Origin: Ciborinia camelliae
Taxonomy: Eukaryota; Ascomycota; Leotiomycetes; Helotiales; Sclerotiniaceae
Assembly: GCA_025890175.1 (NCBI GenBank)
Contig: JANPYM010000002.1
Coordinates: 2,680,006-2,744,005, forward strand
Direction: 5' to 3'
Length of the DNA: 64,000 bases
Positions 12,004 through 23,213 of the stretch are shown in pieces; within the stretch, counting starts at the first letter, position 1; the number at the start of each line of letters is the position of its first letter. The position numbers and the translations under genes are program-made. The notes below the pieces were generated by a model. The model did no database searches. It saw only the letters and a list, made by a program, of their open reading frames with translations, and was not told the origin of the DNA.

Positions 12004-13086
12004 ATGCCCGCCACGCAAGATGTACATACGCATACGGATACGGATACGAAGATGAAGATGAGGATGTTTACCAAGGAAGATGGTGGGGATGGGGATGGGG
12101 ATGGGGATGGGGTGAAGAAGGTGGATGAAGCTGATGCACAAGATGATTTGGATGCGCTGGAGGGGTTGGAGAGTGAGGAGAAGGAATTTATGAAGGTGTG
12201 TGTGCTTTTCGTTTATTTTTGAGGGGCGGATGGAGGGGAAGGTGAGGGATTGGAGGGGGACTATTTTGATGAATACCCCCATGGATGGAGGCATTGGATT
12301 TGAAGATGAGAATGGATAGATGGATGCTGATTTTTGTGTGCTGTGTCTAGGATTCAGAGATTGATAGGATACTAAAAGCCTTTCGTTTAGATGCGTAAGT
12401 TTTATCTTTTTCTTCGCCTTGGAATTGAAGGAGAGGATGGGATGGGATGGACTTGAGGTGGGAGGAGATAGGTTTTGAATTCAAGTTTGAGAAAATAATA
12501 CATAATGCGCTGTTACCAGATGCTAACAAAACTCCACAAACAGCTACGCAGTCCTCGACCTCCAACCCGGTGTTGGCGAATCCGATATCAAAAAATGCTA
12601 TCGCGTGAAATCCCTCCTAATCCATCCGGATAAAACGCGCAACCCCCTCGCCCCAGACGCATTCGACCGATTAAAAAGGCGCAAACAGAACTCATGGATG
12701 AAAAACACCGAGAGAGACTCGACGAAGCGATCGCAGATGCACGAATGTTAATCATGCGCGAAAAGGGATTGAATCGAGATAGTCAGGAGGTCAAGGAACC
12801 GAGTGAGGCGTTTAAGAGGGATTGGAGGGAGAAAACCAAGTTTGTGTTGATTGAGAATGAGCAGAGGAGGAGGAGACAGGTTAAGGCGCAGATGCAGGAG
12901 GAGGGGAGGGAAATGAAGAAGGTGGAGGAGGAACAGGAGTTGAGGAAGAGGAAGAGGGAGAATGAGGTTAAGTGGGAGGAGAGTAGGGAGGAGAGGATTG
13001 GGAGTTGGAGGGAGTTTGCTAAGAAGGGGGGTGGGGCTGCGGGTGGGGAGAAAAAGAAGAAGAAGAAGATTAAGTTGTTGGGTTAG
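12004..13086 (+). pseudogene. Spf31/DNAJC8-like J-domain protein, interrupted by a one-base frameshift
   Basis: Exons 12004-12195, 12351-12394 and 12544-13086. The N-terminus is acidic with a Gly-Asp tract coded by a GGGGAT hexamer repeat. A J domain follows (YAVLDLQPGVGESDIKKCY, then the IHPDK form of the HPD motif). After that comes a long charged helix (DEKHRERLDEAIADARMLI) and a lysine-rich tail ending KKKKIKLLG. This order is that of Spf31/DNAJC8, nuclear J proteins associated with the spliceosome. Immediately after the J domain, at the A5 run 12673-12677, the frame shifts by one base: the conserved downstream helix is in the frame expected only if one base is missing there. No GT..AG intron explains it. 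It is either a sequencing or assembly error in a homopolymer or a genuine null allele. The rest of the gene looks intact, so I lean towards an error. Confidence 0.7.
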
Positions 13087-14262
13087 GGGATGGGGGATGG
13101 GGGTTAGAGGATGGGATGGAGTATTTATTATGGATGGAAATGGAAGGGAGGGAAATATGGCAGATGAAACATCCATCTCTTTCATGAAATAATTAGGGCT
13201 TTCATCGAGGAAGTCACTTCAGACTCATCACTCTTGGTAGATAGGTAGTCATACCGGTATTTTTTTTGCCGAACAGGGAACAATGCGGCTATGGATATTT
13301 GTAAAGGGGAGTTGGGGATAATTATCTACGTACGCATGACGTATTTCATTTTTCATATTAGAAAACGAATGGTATCAATCAATCAATACACGGATGATCA
13401 GTACCTAGGTACCTAAGAGCTAAGTTTACCATGGGACTCGGCATCAAGGTGCATTGAATCGAATCACATCAAATCAAATCGCCGAGCCGAGCCTTGGGAA
13501 TCTTGATTCTTTTACCTTTCTGGATCATATCATATCATATCATTCATTCATTCATTCATTCATCCTCCGTATCAGCAGCTAGGTAGCTATTTTTTTTCGA
13601 ACCGAGGCGCTGGCTATGTATGTATGTATGTATCTCCCGGTGAGCTTCCCCGGCGAACGAACGTATTGGCACTTGGCTCCCCCCGGTGAGGCACGTCATC
13701 TTCTTGTTAAGCGCGCTCGCTCTTGGATCTCGGTGGTCCTGACACGCAAAAATGTCAATTTCCAATCGGTAGGTAGGTAGGTATCTTCGATCCGCCTACA
13801 GCGAACGACCTCGAGGGTCTAAGATTTATTTCCACGCGCGCCGAGTGAAAAAAAAGGGAAAGGGAATGGCAAAAAAAAAAAAGATACATAGATAGACGGA
13901 ATAGGATTTTCCCTAAATATCTGCTGTCTAATCATCGCACGTAGCTAATATCTATCCACATGATCTCATATCATATCATACCTATCATCCGACGGATTGA
14001 TTCTCCTCCGAATCCCTAATCGGCCCCAAAACGCCCTACGTACATACATACATACATCTCGGCATTTCAATGCAGCTATATCAAAGCTACGCTACGCTAG
14101 CCATGCGAGAACAAAAAAAAATGTCTTATGATCGATCAATCCGTCCCATATAATCAGACCTTTCTACTACCTACGGTTATCACACATTTTGATATCTCGA
14201 GATAAAAGCCTCGATCTCCGAGGCGATATCCATATCAAAAAAATGGTAACGGTAAAAGAATT
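13087..14262. other. Intergenic region between convergent genes
   Basis: About 1.2 kb between the J-protein 3' end (+) and the phosphatase 3' end (-). No supported gene. It contains short tetranucleotide runs (ATTC near 13536-13563, TGTA near 13619-13632, GTAG near 13770, TACA near 14040) and a GTACCTAGGTACCTAAG palindrome near 13401. Confidence 0.6.
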
Positions 14263-15727
14263 TCACAAGAAATAATCCGCCACGGGTTTCTTCGCCGGCA
14301 TCCCCCTTGAATCCTGCGGCGCGGCATGAAAAACCCTGTACCTCCTCGCCGGCCCACTCAACGCCACCTTCTCCTTCAAAAACGGCGCATTGGCTCCGTT
14401 GCCTCTACTAACTTCGCCATTGCTTCTCGCTATAATTCCATTTCCCGTGCCATCCTCACCAAGTTCCATGATTGCTGCTACGTTTCCACATCTGTAGCAG
14501 TAATTTGGCGCAGACCATACGGTGACGATACTGTGATCAAAAGTTTCCTTAAAGCCTTCCATGACCAATTGATGGGCGCGAGCGATCATGGAGAGATCGT
14601 TTGTGTGGTTGAACACTTTTACAATGTCGGCTCCGAAGAGGAAACCGGCGCCGCGGGGGGAGAGCCCCCAGCCGTCTATTTCGTCGGGGTCAGACCATAG
14701 GAGATCGCACATGGCGCCTTCGTGGGGAACTTCTTGCTTGCGGTCTAGGAGGCGAATTTTATCGACGGTTTGAATGAGGGGGGAGAGACCTCCGTGCACA
14801 CAGAATACGGCCCCGGTGGAATTTCCCGAGCTACCTCCGCTATAGCCTGAAGCTCCTGAACCGGGAGGCCCAGTGCTCGTGGGAAATTTGCTTTGGGGAC
14901 TTGGGGAACCCTTATCTGATGAACTCATTTCTGAATCCAAGGATGGCTTTCTCCTGCCCATCTTTTCCTTATCTCGTAGGAACTTGTTCATAATACTTCC
15001 ATCTACATTCAAAATTTCGATCTCGACATCCTCATCATTAAACTCTTGCGTCGAGGTGGCGCTGTGTTCCCCGTTTGGCATAGATGTAGGTTGGAGACTG
15101 CTGGATGCTCCAAGCACAATCGCACCGAGAGCAAGATAATCGAACACTTCGCAACAGTATCTCCATACATTTGCGCTTCCGTACTTTCGTAAACATTCGT
15201 CATAAAATCCGTAAACGGTTGTAATCTGTCTAGATTCGTGATTACCTCGAATCAAGGTCATTCGATCTGGGTATCGTACTTTGAGACATAATAGGAGGAG
15301 GAAAGATTCCAAAGAGTAGAAACCTCGGTCGACAAAATCACCTGTAGAGGTCAATAATGAATCTGCCATTTATACTGCTTGAAAGGCATTACCCATAAAT
15401 AGATAATTCGTATCAGGTACATCACCACCAACTCTGAACAGTTCCATAAGATCATGAAATTGCCCATGAATATCACCACATATCTGCAAAATTTCGTCAA
15501 CATCGACCCTTCATTGAGAGAACTCATGAACCCGTACCGTAACAGGCGCTGTAACTGTGACCACATTCCCCTCCTCTATCAACAATTCTCTCGCTTTATG
15601 ACATAATTCTCGAACTTCTGCTTCGGGGATGGGTCGACAAGCTCGCAGTTGCGATATGGCTCTGAGTCAAGTCAGATTGAAACCTTCTAGAGAAATCGCA
15701 GAAGTTGTACCTATCCAAATCACTCAT
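14263..15727 (-). CDS. ppg1: Ppg1-type serine/threonine protein phosphatase (PP2A-like catalytic subunit)
   Basis: Four exons on the minus strand: 15711-15727, 15538-15661, 15393-15483, 14263-15341, coding 436 aa. All PPP-family metal and catalytic motifs are present: GDIHG at 50-54, GDFVDRG at 78-84, GNHE at 110-113, HGG at 260-262 and a C-terminal DYFL as in PP2A-class enzymes. The N-terminus ([14 protein letters not shown]) matches my memory of filamentous-fungal Ppg1. Between the conserved [10 protein letters not shown] segment and AVFCVHGG there is an insertion of about 100 residues (155-254), rich in Ser, Gly, Pro and charge, absent from canonical PP2A. Ppg1 acts with the STRIPAK-like Far complex and affects glycogen, mitophagy and cell-wall phenotypes in yeasts and moulds. 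The first exon codes only five and two-thirds residues, so it is easily missed. Confidence 0.9.
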
Positions 15728-16532
15728 CTTTACCACTCAAGCTCTCCGATCCGAACACTTGGGGACCAATGTATAAAGTAGAACAGAATTGGTGTCTGAG
15801 AAGTTGATGTAATGCAGATAGCTCCAAGATGTCGATGAGGCGCAATCTCAATCTATCGGCCGTCTAAAATCTGTGACTCAGCTCATTCGAAAGAATCAAG
15901 ATTCGAATTTCAATATGTCCAATATCTCTTATCGAGTTCTCTTGCAAACAACGCGTGAATATCAATGGCGCATCGAGACTTATGGGGGCGCAAACAGATG
16001 GCGAAATCCTATTATCTTAAGCTTAGATAATACCACTATGGAGGAAGGAATAACCAAATAAATTCCGCCTCAAAGTAATCGTCTCAATGAAATTAAAGGG
16101 TTGTCTGTTATAGATTCAATTGATGTTTATTAGGTACTTTATCGGAATTGAGTGACGGATTATAATTTTCTCTGGTCTAAAAGCCTCAAATGTGATAATA
16201 CCTCAAGATGACGCTAGTGCTTGGTGGTAGTGAAAGCCCAAATTTAGAGCCGTGCCTAAATTTAGGCCTTAGACTAAAAATAATTACCTACCTAGGTAAT
16301 TAATACTCACCCCAATAATGTTCCAGCAATTTTTATGCTTATCGATGCCAATTCAAAACCCTCTCAATCGTCACCCCATGCCAATGCTTTCACCCAAAGT
16401 GCAATTATAAGTAAGTGTTCTCCTCCATGAGTGGAATTTATTTACTAACATAAAAGCAAGGCACATTTCATTCATTTAAAATAGAGCTCACCCACCACAT
16501 TCCCTCGAACCGCCGGAGAACCCCAAAAAACC
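15728..16532. other. Divergent promoter region with dense palindromes
   Basis: About 800 bp between the phosphatase start (-) and the small-protein start (+). No supported gene. It holds a perfect 14-bp palindrome GCCTAAATTTAGGC (16254-16267) followed within 20 bp by the near-perfect ATTACCTACCTAGGTAAT (16284-16301). Confidence 0.65.
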
Positions 16533-16994
16533 ATGCCACCTCATCTCCACCCCCGCTCAAAATTTACCTCGTCCCTCTTCGCAGGTACACTCTTTGCCAG
16601 TTTCTTCATCGTAGCACTCCCACATGTTCTTCCCTGTCCGGCACCGCGCGTCGCTTATGCAGACGATGGGTCAGGGTCACAGAGACCAAGGAGGAGAAGG
16701 AGGAAATGCCCTGTTGATGAAGTGGGGGAGCAGGAAGGGGAACAGGAACAGGGACGGAGGGAATTGAAGATCGCGGGGGGTGAAAGGGAAGGAAAGGGAC
16801 AATATAAGGATTTTAATGAGAAGATGCGCAAGGAGATGGATAGTAGTCCGGAACTAGAAGAAGATGTGGAGGAAATAGAAGGGGGGAGGAAGCCTGCGAA
16901 GAGAGAATGTCCAGTGCCGAAACCTGGTGGAATTGTGGGAGGGATTTTGGGCTTTAAATCGAGTGTTGATGAGAAGGGCTCAAAACCACCATGA
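16533..16994 (+). CDS. Small fungal protein with an N-terminal membrane anchor, unknown function
   Basis: Single-exon frame of 153 aa. A basic N-terminus precedes a hydrophobic helix at about residues 12-31, which could be a signal anchor or a mitochondrial inner-membrane helix. The rest is hydrophilic, with basic (RPRRRRRK) and acidic (ELEEDVEEIEGG) stretches. Two short Cys-Pro-Val motifs occur, one after the basic run and one near the C-terminus within ECPVPKPGGIVGGILGF; the second looks conserved to me, but I cannot name the family. The start context (AAAAAACCATGCC) is good. It could be a mitochondrial or secretory-pathway membrane protein. I do not assign a function. Confidence 0.7.
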   Translation: MPPHLHPRSKFTSSLFAGTLFASFFIVALPHVLPCPAPRVAYADDGSGSQRPRRRRRKCPVDEVGEQEGEQEQGRRELKIAGGEREGKGQYKDFNEKMRKEMDSSPELEEDVEEIEGGRKPAKRECPVPKPGGIVGGILGFKSSVDEKGSKPP

Positions 16995-17979
16995 AGTATG
17001 TATCTTTTGGGGAGCTTGTATATTGGATGGAAGGAAAGTGAATGGAAATAGGATTGTATATATTGTGCGACTCAGGATCCATATTGATCTGATATTGAGT
17101 TTATGCACTCTCATCTTAAAGATGAAGTAGGTTCTCTTATGTGCATATGAACTCTTCAAATTCGTAGGAACATATACCAAGTACCGAGTGGTACACATAT
17201 TTAAAGACCCGAAAATCAAATGTGATCTTACATCATCAAACAGTTTAAATACTGCAGTTCTTTCCTTTTATTGTTAAATCTGGACTTTCGCATCATACCT
17301 CTCATATCATATCTCTCAAAAATAGATCGCAGAATTTGGCTAAATGTGCGAAACGGCAGTGGGACTAAAAACCACGATCCAAGCATTTACAATTGACAGC
17401 CATTATCACCGACACATGCACCTTAAATTGAGTTGTGACTGCTGGCGATATGTCAATTATTCATTGCAATGTGGTGAGAATGGATTCTATATCACTGATA
17501 ACATTTTTACTATACCGTACAGTTGCAGGAAGGAGCTGCCATAGTATACATCCTGTACGTAATACGTAACTTCTCCTTTTGTATTCAGCTTAAGCGAACA
17601 TAAACTAGCACATTACGAACATTTTCTCAACAATTTGACACTATTGCCATTTCACAGATTCACGCAACACACTTCATCCAATACTCATACTTCAAGCAAG
17701 TAAAGAAAATATTATTGTGACTAACAGAACACCAAATCTCCGCCAAAACCACCATGACCTCGTGAAGTAGACTTGTCGATGAAGATACATTTGCAACCGG
17801 TTTGCGGAGTTGCCAATATTTCGTTTTCCAAGTTCCAATGCAAACCATGTATTTTGAAGAGAAAATTCAAGCCAAAGGTCTTTCCCCAAACGTTCATCCC
17901 ACCGGCAATTTTCAAACGCCAATATCAAGAAAAAGCCCTTGGCATACAACAATGCCTAGATATTAATATACTCAACTCC
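16995..17979. other. Intergenic stretch between convergent genes
   Basis: About 985 bp between the small-protein stop (+) and the stop of the 1413-aa orphan (-). AT-rich; I see no supported gene, only short frames without context. Confidence 0.6.
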
Positions 17980-20900
17980 TCACAAATAGCCCACCCATAA
18001 AGAAGAGATCCCAGAATATAGATTAGCTTCAAACGTTCTTGGCACCATTTCAAATTCAGTCGGTTCCACTGTGGGATCGGAGTTGACGAGATCATCCCAA
18101 TTTTCAACGAACGGCATGCTGGAAACAAATTCATCCCAACTATTAAACTCGCCTTTCTTGTCACCAGGGGCAGTAGCTGCATGGAGCAAACTCTGTGCGT
18201 ACTGACGCTTGGCTTCCTGAAGGTCACCAGACATTACATATAATGGCGTCGCCTTTTTTCTAACTTTTTCGAGGTACTCATCGATATCAGAGCAATTCTT
18301 AAACTTTCGGCAATATTCGGTCACCGTCATTGACTTCTCCCCTGCTGCTGTCTCAATTGCCTCGCGTATTTCGTTGTCTGTATTTCCGCTGGCTGCCTGG
18401 GCGAAGAATTTACTAATTTCTTCAAGGTTGAATTCTCTACCAGTTGCTGTGTATTCCTCAAGCTGGTCGTCTGTGATGCCGAGGGCTTTAGCATCTTCCG
18501 TTGCTTTAACATATTCTGCAAGATTTTTTGCGGCCTCATGGGCTTCTTTCTCACTTTGCTTCGCCGTTGCTTCGGCCTTGGCTACATCGCCAGCTTTTAT
18601 TCCACTTTTCACTTGTTTTGCAAATTCATCATCCTTCTCCGCTTGTTTCTTCTTTGCTTTAGCAAGAGCACCCTTTTCTACCATTTTTGTGAGTCGTTCT
18701 TTTTCTTTCTCTTCTTGTGCCTTAAGTTTTAATAATGTTTCTTGCTTTTCTCGTTCCGCATCTGTTATGTGAGTAAATCCAGAAGAACCTAGTTTTCTCC
18801 TGTCTGCCATACGTTTACGTTTCTTTCTTTCTGACGCATTTTGGGAATTCAAGGCTGCCCTTTCTTGAGTTTCTTGCTCCAAGCGATTGTCTTCTCTGTG
18901 TTTCAATATTGCCTCCAAGGCCCATCGGTTGTCTGGTAACGTCAAGACTGCTGAAGGGGGAAGTCCTGCGATGGGGTCTTCCATAGGCGGAATTGGGATT
19001 TCGTTCTCTTGTCTTCTGCGTTGATTAAATAATATTCTTAGACGCTCCAGCTCCCGAACTCTTAGTAATTCGTCTGTTGCTTGTGTCCCGGCTTCTGTAA
19101 CAGATCCTGGACGCCAGTGCTCATCTTTCTTCAGCCGTTCGCCAGAATCTACCCCTGCGATCTTTTGGGCTCCTCGATTGATCTGAGCAATTAAATTTTG
19201 CAGGTCCATTTCCTGCTGCTTTTGTTCCTCTTTTTCAAGTCCATATATTTTGTCCCTTTCTCCTTCTTCTATACTTTCTCTGATTCGTTTGGGTGAGGGT
19301 GGGAAGTAGCCATCCTCTTCAGCTTTTCGCTTCAAACTTGCAGCTTCATCCGAACCTTGGGCGGCATCAAATTCCTCGCGCTGTCGTTCGAGAAATAATT
19401 GGCCGGCTTCTGTTTGAACCTTTCGAGCATCGAGTTTATTTTTTTCCCACCAATTATTTCTAGCGTCATCTGTAGGGCCATCAAAAGCATTTCGATAGTC
19501 ACGACGAAGCCCTCCCCATGCTGTATCTCCGGTCGGCTCAACCATGTCTCCGTTAAGCCATGGTTCGTTGACAACTATATCCTGAAAATGAAGTTGTTCG
19601 GCGACCCATTTGAGCTCAGCTTCTGGTGTCTCAAATGGCAAAGGCCCAGGCGCTCCCCAGTCTTCATGCTGGGTAGATCGAGCATCATGATCAAGATTAT
19701 CACGGGGATCAGTTACGCTCCTGAGTCTCTCTGGTTTTGCAGCTTTCCATCTTGCCCATTTAGGATCTTGCTCCCCCTCCCCCTCATCATCTTCCAAGAT
19801 TTTACGCACAATTGCGTTCTGCCAGAAATACCCTGAGGCAACACCGAAATATTCATCATTCAAAGTTCGTCTCAATAGGCTCCATTGCCGAGACCAATTC
19901 TTCGTTCTAGCACCAGCCGGCTGTAGGTAGAATCGACCGCCTGGCCCAAACCAAAAAGACACCCCACCACCCTCGGTTTGTATGATGGCAAATTCTGGCA
20001 ATGGGCCTGCAATTTCCCCCTTTCCTACTTCAATTCCATTAACTATCAAAAGTCTTCCGTCCAAATTAGCAACAAAGTATCGATTGTTTAAGTCGGAATC
20101 ATCCTCGACTTCATCTTTCCAAAGTTTGACATCCTTTGGGAGATGTGATTGTGTTTCATCAAATTTCGGAGGGTAAGTTCGAGGTGGATAATCTCGATAA
20201 AACTTTTGCTGCCTTTCAATCCACCAAGGATCGTCGAATCTCATGGGTCTATATTGTTTTTCATTCATTTTGAAGGATGGCTCGATAATTCTGTCAGCGT
20301 CGCGAAATTCGGGGGCTTTTGGGACCAATTCGTTGGGATTGAACGGAGCTAAGATTTTCTTACATCGTCGAATATCCAAGGGAAATATGTCGGGGTTCTG
20401 GTAGTTCGAATTATTTTCGAAAGATTCTCTGTGGTCACGATCTCGAATTTTGTCAAGAGTCTGTCTATCTACGCTCTTGGTTGGGATATTAAATACCGTG
20501 CGTGTTACTTTATCCCAGTACTTTTTGAGCTTCAAAAGGGATCCACGATTTAGATCATCGTCATACCAATCAGAAGGGTCTTTTGGTCCTTTGTCTTTAA
20601 CCGCAACTTGACTTTGTGCATATCTGTAAAGAGGACGGAGAACCTATAGTGGATGTTATCAGTCATGCGCTACTATATAACATGAGAAGGAAGGGGGGAA
20701 ACATACAGGGTAAGGACTTCTTCCACAATCCACACCACCATCAATCTCGAACTGAGAATTTTTCAAGAACTTGTCAGTATCCTCATCCATATCAATCTTC
20801 ACCTTCTTCTCGTCAACTTGTATGGGCCGCCAAACGCTGTTTTCAATAGGATCGTAATATTCTTGAAAACTCGCGTCGTCTTCATCAGGAACAGCGTATT

Positions 20901-22284
20901 CGGAAAAATTCTTCATGGCAAAAAAGCCTCCACTAGAACCATCATCATCGATCGGCAAGGGCCTCGTGAGGTCATTAGGATCAATATCGTCCTCATCCTG
21001 ATCATCATAATCTTCTTCGCGATCGATGGCCGTCACAGGTTCAGTACTTTCTTCAACCTTGCCCGGCCGCGCTTTATCAAGATAGTCCTTCGGATCAGGT
21101 TTCTCCAGCTCCCGGATCGCTGGATCTAACTTTCCCTGATACGCTTTCAGGTTAATGTTGTAATGCGCTTCTTGCCACGAATATTCAATATATCCGATCC
21201 CAAGCTTCCTATTTTTCTCCATGCATTCTCGGAATTCCTCAATGACTGCAGGACTCGTTCTTTTGATGGCGGATTGAATATATTTCTCCTCCAGATCTTC
21301 GTCTGGTTTCATTTGGTTCCATTGAGGTCGTTCAGTGTACCTGCATCGACGCACTTCGGCCTGCATTTCCCAGTGTGCAACGGCGATGGCGTACTCGATA
21401 GTCCCCGGTCGAGCCTCAAGTTTAGGTGTCTTTCGCCAAAAGTCCACTGTGAGAAGTTCTATGACGCGTTCTCGTAGGTCGCCATAGAGTTCATCATATA
21501 CATAGTCCATAGTCAGTGGTAGATATTCCGGTGCTTTATTATTGTAATCTTTGAAGTTATCCCAATTAGGTTTATACCAATTGCGTCGTTGCCATTCTTC
21601 GAGCGCCTCGCTGTATTCTATATATCCATTTCCCAGATCCCTGTTGGCTTTAAATCGCTCCTTGAGATCATTGATGGCGCGTGTTTTGAAATCTTCGCGG
21701 CCTTGAGCCACTTCATCGATATGGGCCTCGAATTGTTCAATCGCTTTACTCTCCGTTCTATACGCTTTCCCAATCCTGGTCCTTTTACGCCGAAGCGGTC
21801 TTCTCCCCCCGGGTCCTTCGAATGGCAATTTCTTTTTCTTCTTCTGTTGCGCTACATACGCACTCCATTGTTTATAAGCCTGCGCAACCCATACCTCGTT
21901 CACCCGTCCTTCCACATAATGATTATTCCAAATATCCCAGGCGCGCTTCCAGGAAGCCCATACTTCCTTTCCATTCCCAGAATAGTGGCGATAATAAGGA
22001 CTCGTGTACTTACCCGTCCCGAGCAAAAAGTCCCGCACGTCTTTGATGACGCTAGGGTGGAGATTTTCGGCTAAAGGGGACGGGATCCGTGTTGTGGGGA
22101 GGGGAGAGATGAGGGGGATTAAGCCCCGGTTGTCTCGCATCCGGTGCTGGACGGCCGGTGCGGTGAGGAAGGGCGAGAAATCGAAGGTGGTGTATTTGCT
22201 TTGTGGAACTGAGAGGACGTGTTTGCTGGGGGGATCGGCGACGGGGCCGGAGGTCTCGGGGTCTTGGGTGCCGGTGGCAGCCAT
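17980..22284 (-). CDS. Large orphan protein, 1413 aa, Trp-rich and charged
   Basis: Two exons, 20707-22284 and 17980-20643, joined across a 63-bp intron that keeps the frame (..SPYP|VLRPLYRY..). The start is set at ATG 22284 (MAATGTQDPETSGP); an in-frame upstream ATG exists at 22407. I recognise no domain. The N-terminal half is rich in W, Y and charge, and contains a duplicated element, N-R-x-L-G-x-G-Y-I-E-Y-S, once near residue 220 and once near residue 378. An acidic segment (EEDYDDQDEDDIDPND) follows. The C-terminal half has basic, nuclear-signal-like stretches (PSPKRIRES, ERKKRKRMADRRK) and a long Lys/Glu/Ala coiled coil. There is no signal peptide or membrane helix. A nuclear or structural role is possible but unproven. 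It is probably one of the large lineage-restricted fungal proteins. Confidence 0.8.
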
Positions 22285-23213
22285 GGTGATGGATGGGTGG
22301 ATGGACAGGTCTGGCGAGCATAAAATTTCAAGTTTGAGATTTGAAATTGTTGTTGGAGATGATTGAGATGAGGTGGGATAAGATAAGATTATCACTCGAT
22401 ACTCCAAATATATACTTAAAATCTCAATCTTGCTGCGAACTTCAGAAGAAGCATAACACTGGAGACCTAGCTTTACTGTCTGTGAAGCAGACCCAAGATT
22501 GTGTGAACAAGAAAAACAAGGTGAACAGAAGCAGTCATCGGATCAAAGAAGCTTTGTGGAGAATTTTCTTTCTCCGCAAAAAGAAAGATAGTTTTTAAAA
22601 CATTTACTCGTGCTTGCCAGTTTTAATGTCCGTATCCGTCAACAAACCAAGCCTAGAGAAGAATGGGCAAAGAAAATTGATTGACACATGAGTAATGCTT
22701 GGACGGATGGAGGTTAGTGCTTGGGGTGAGGAATGTGAGGAATGTGAGGGATTGGGACGGGGGGAGGTAGGCCGAGGTTGGAGTTGGATAACAAAGGAGG
22801 TAGAGTGGAGGGGTCAAATCGATCAAAGAAAATTGAGATGGGTATTGTAAGTTATGGGAATGATGGATCGATTTGGAAGGGAAATTTGTGGGAAGAGGTT
22901 GATTTTCTTTCACGGGGTCGATTTTTTGAGAATTCTAGAAATGTGGTTTTTTTCCTACTCCAAAACCGAATATGAATATCAAGGTTACACAAGAGAGACA
23001 GGATTGTGGCCACTAAACCTTCCAATTCAAGAATAATGAAAGCACTCATAGGTAGGTAGGAAGAGAATAGGTAGAAGAAAAGAGAAACTTTTGAATTATT
23101 CTCATCGCTGTCATCCTTGAAAGTCGCAGCAACATGAGGTGGCGGGGGGGTATCTGAACAAGAATTACAAGAATTACATAAAATTTTGATTTCGCTCCAT
23201 GGCGCCGCAATTG
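22285..23213. other. Intergenic stretch between tandem minus-strand genes
   Basis: About 930 bp: promoter of the 1413-aa orphan and 3' flank of the bZIP gene. No supported gene; a few short frames with no context. Confidence 0.6.

Noticed and set aside
11708..12055. 115-codon plus-strand frame before the J-protein gene
   Set aside because: It overlaps the J-protein start in another frame, has no family features, and its end is only the hexamer repeat read out of frame.
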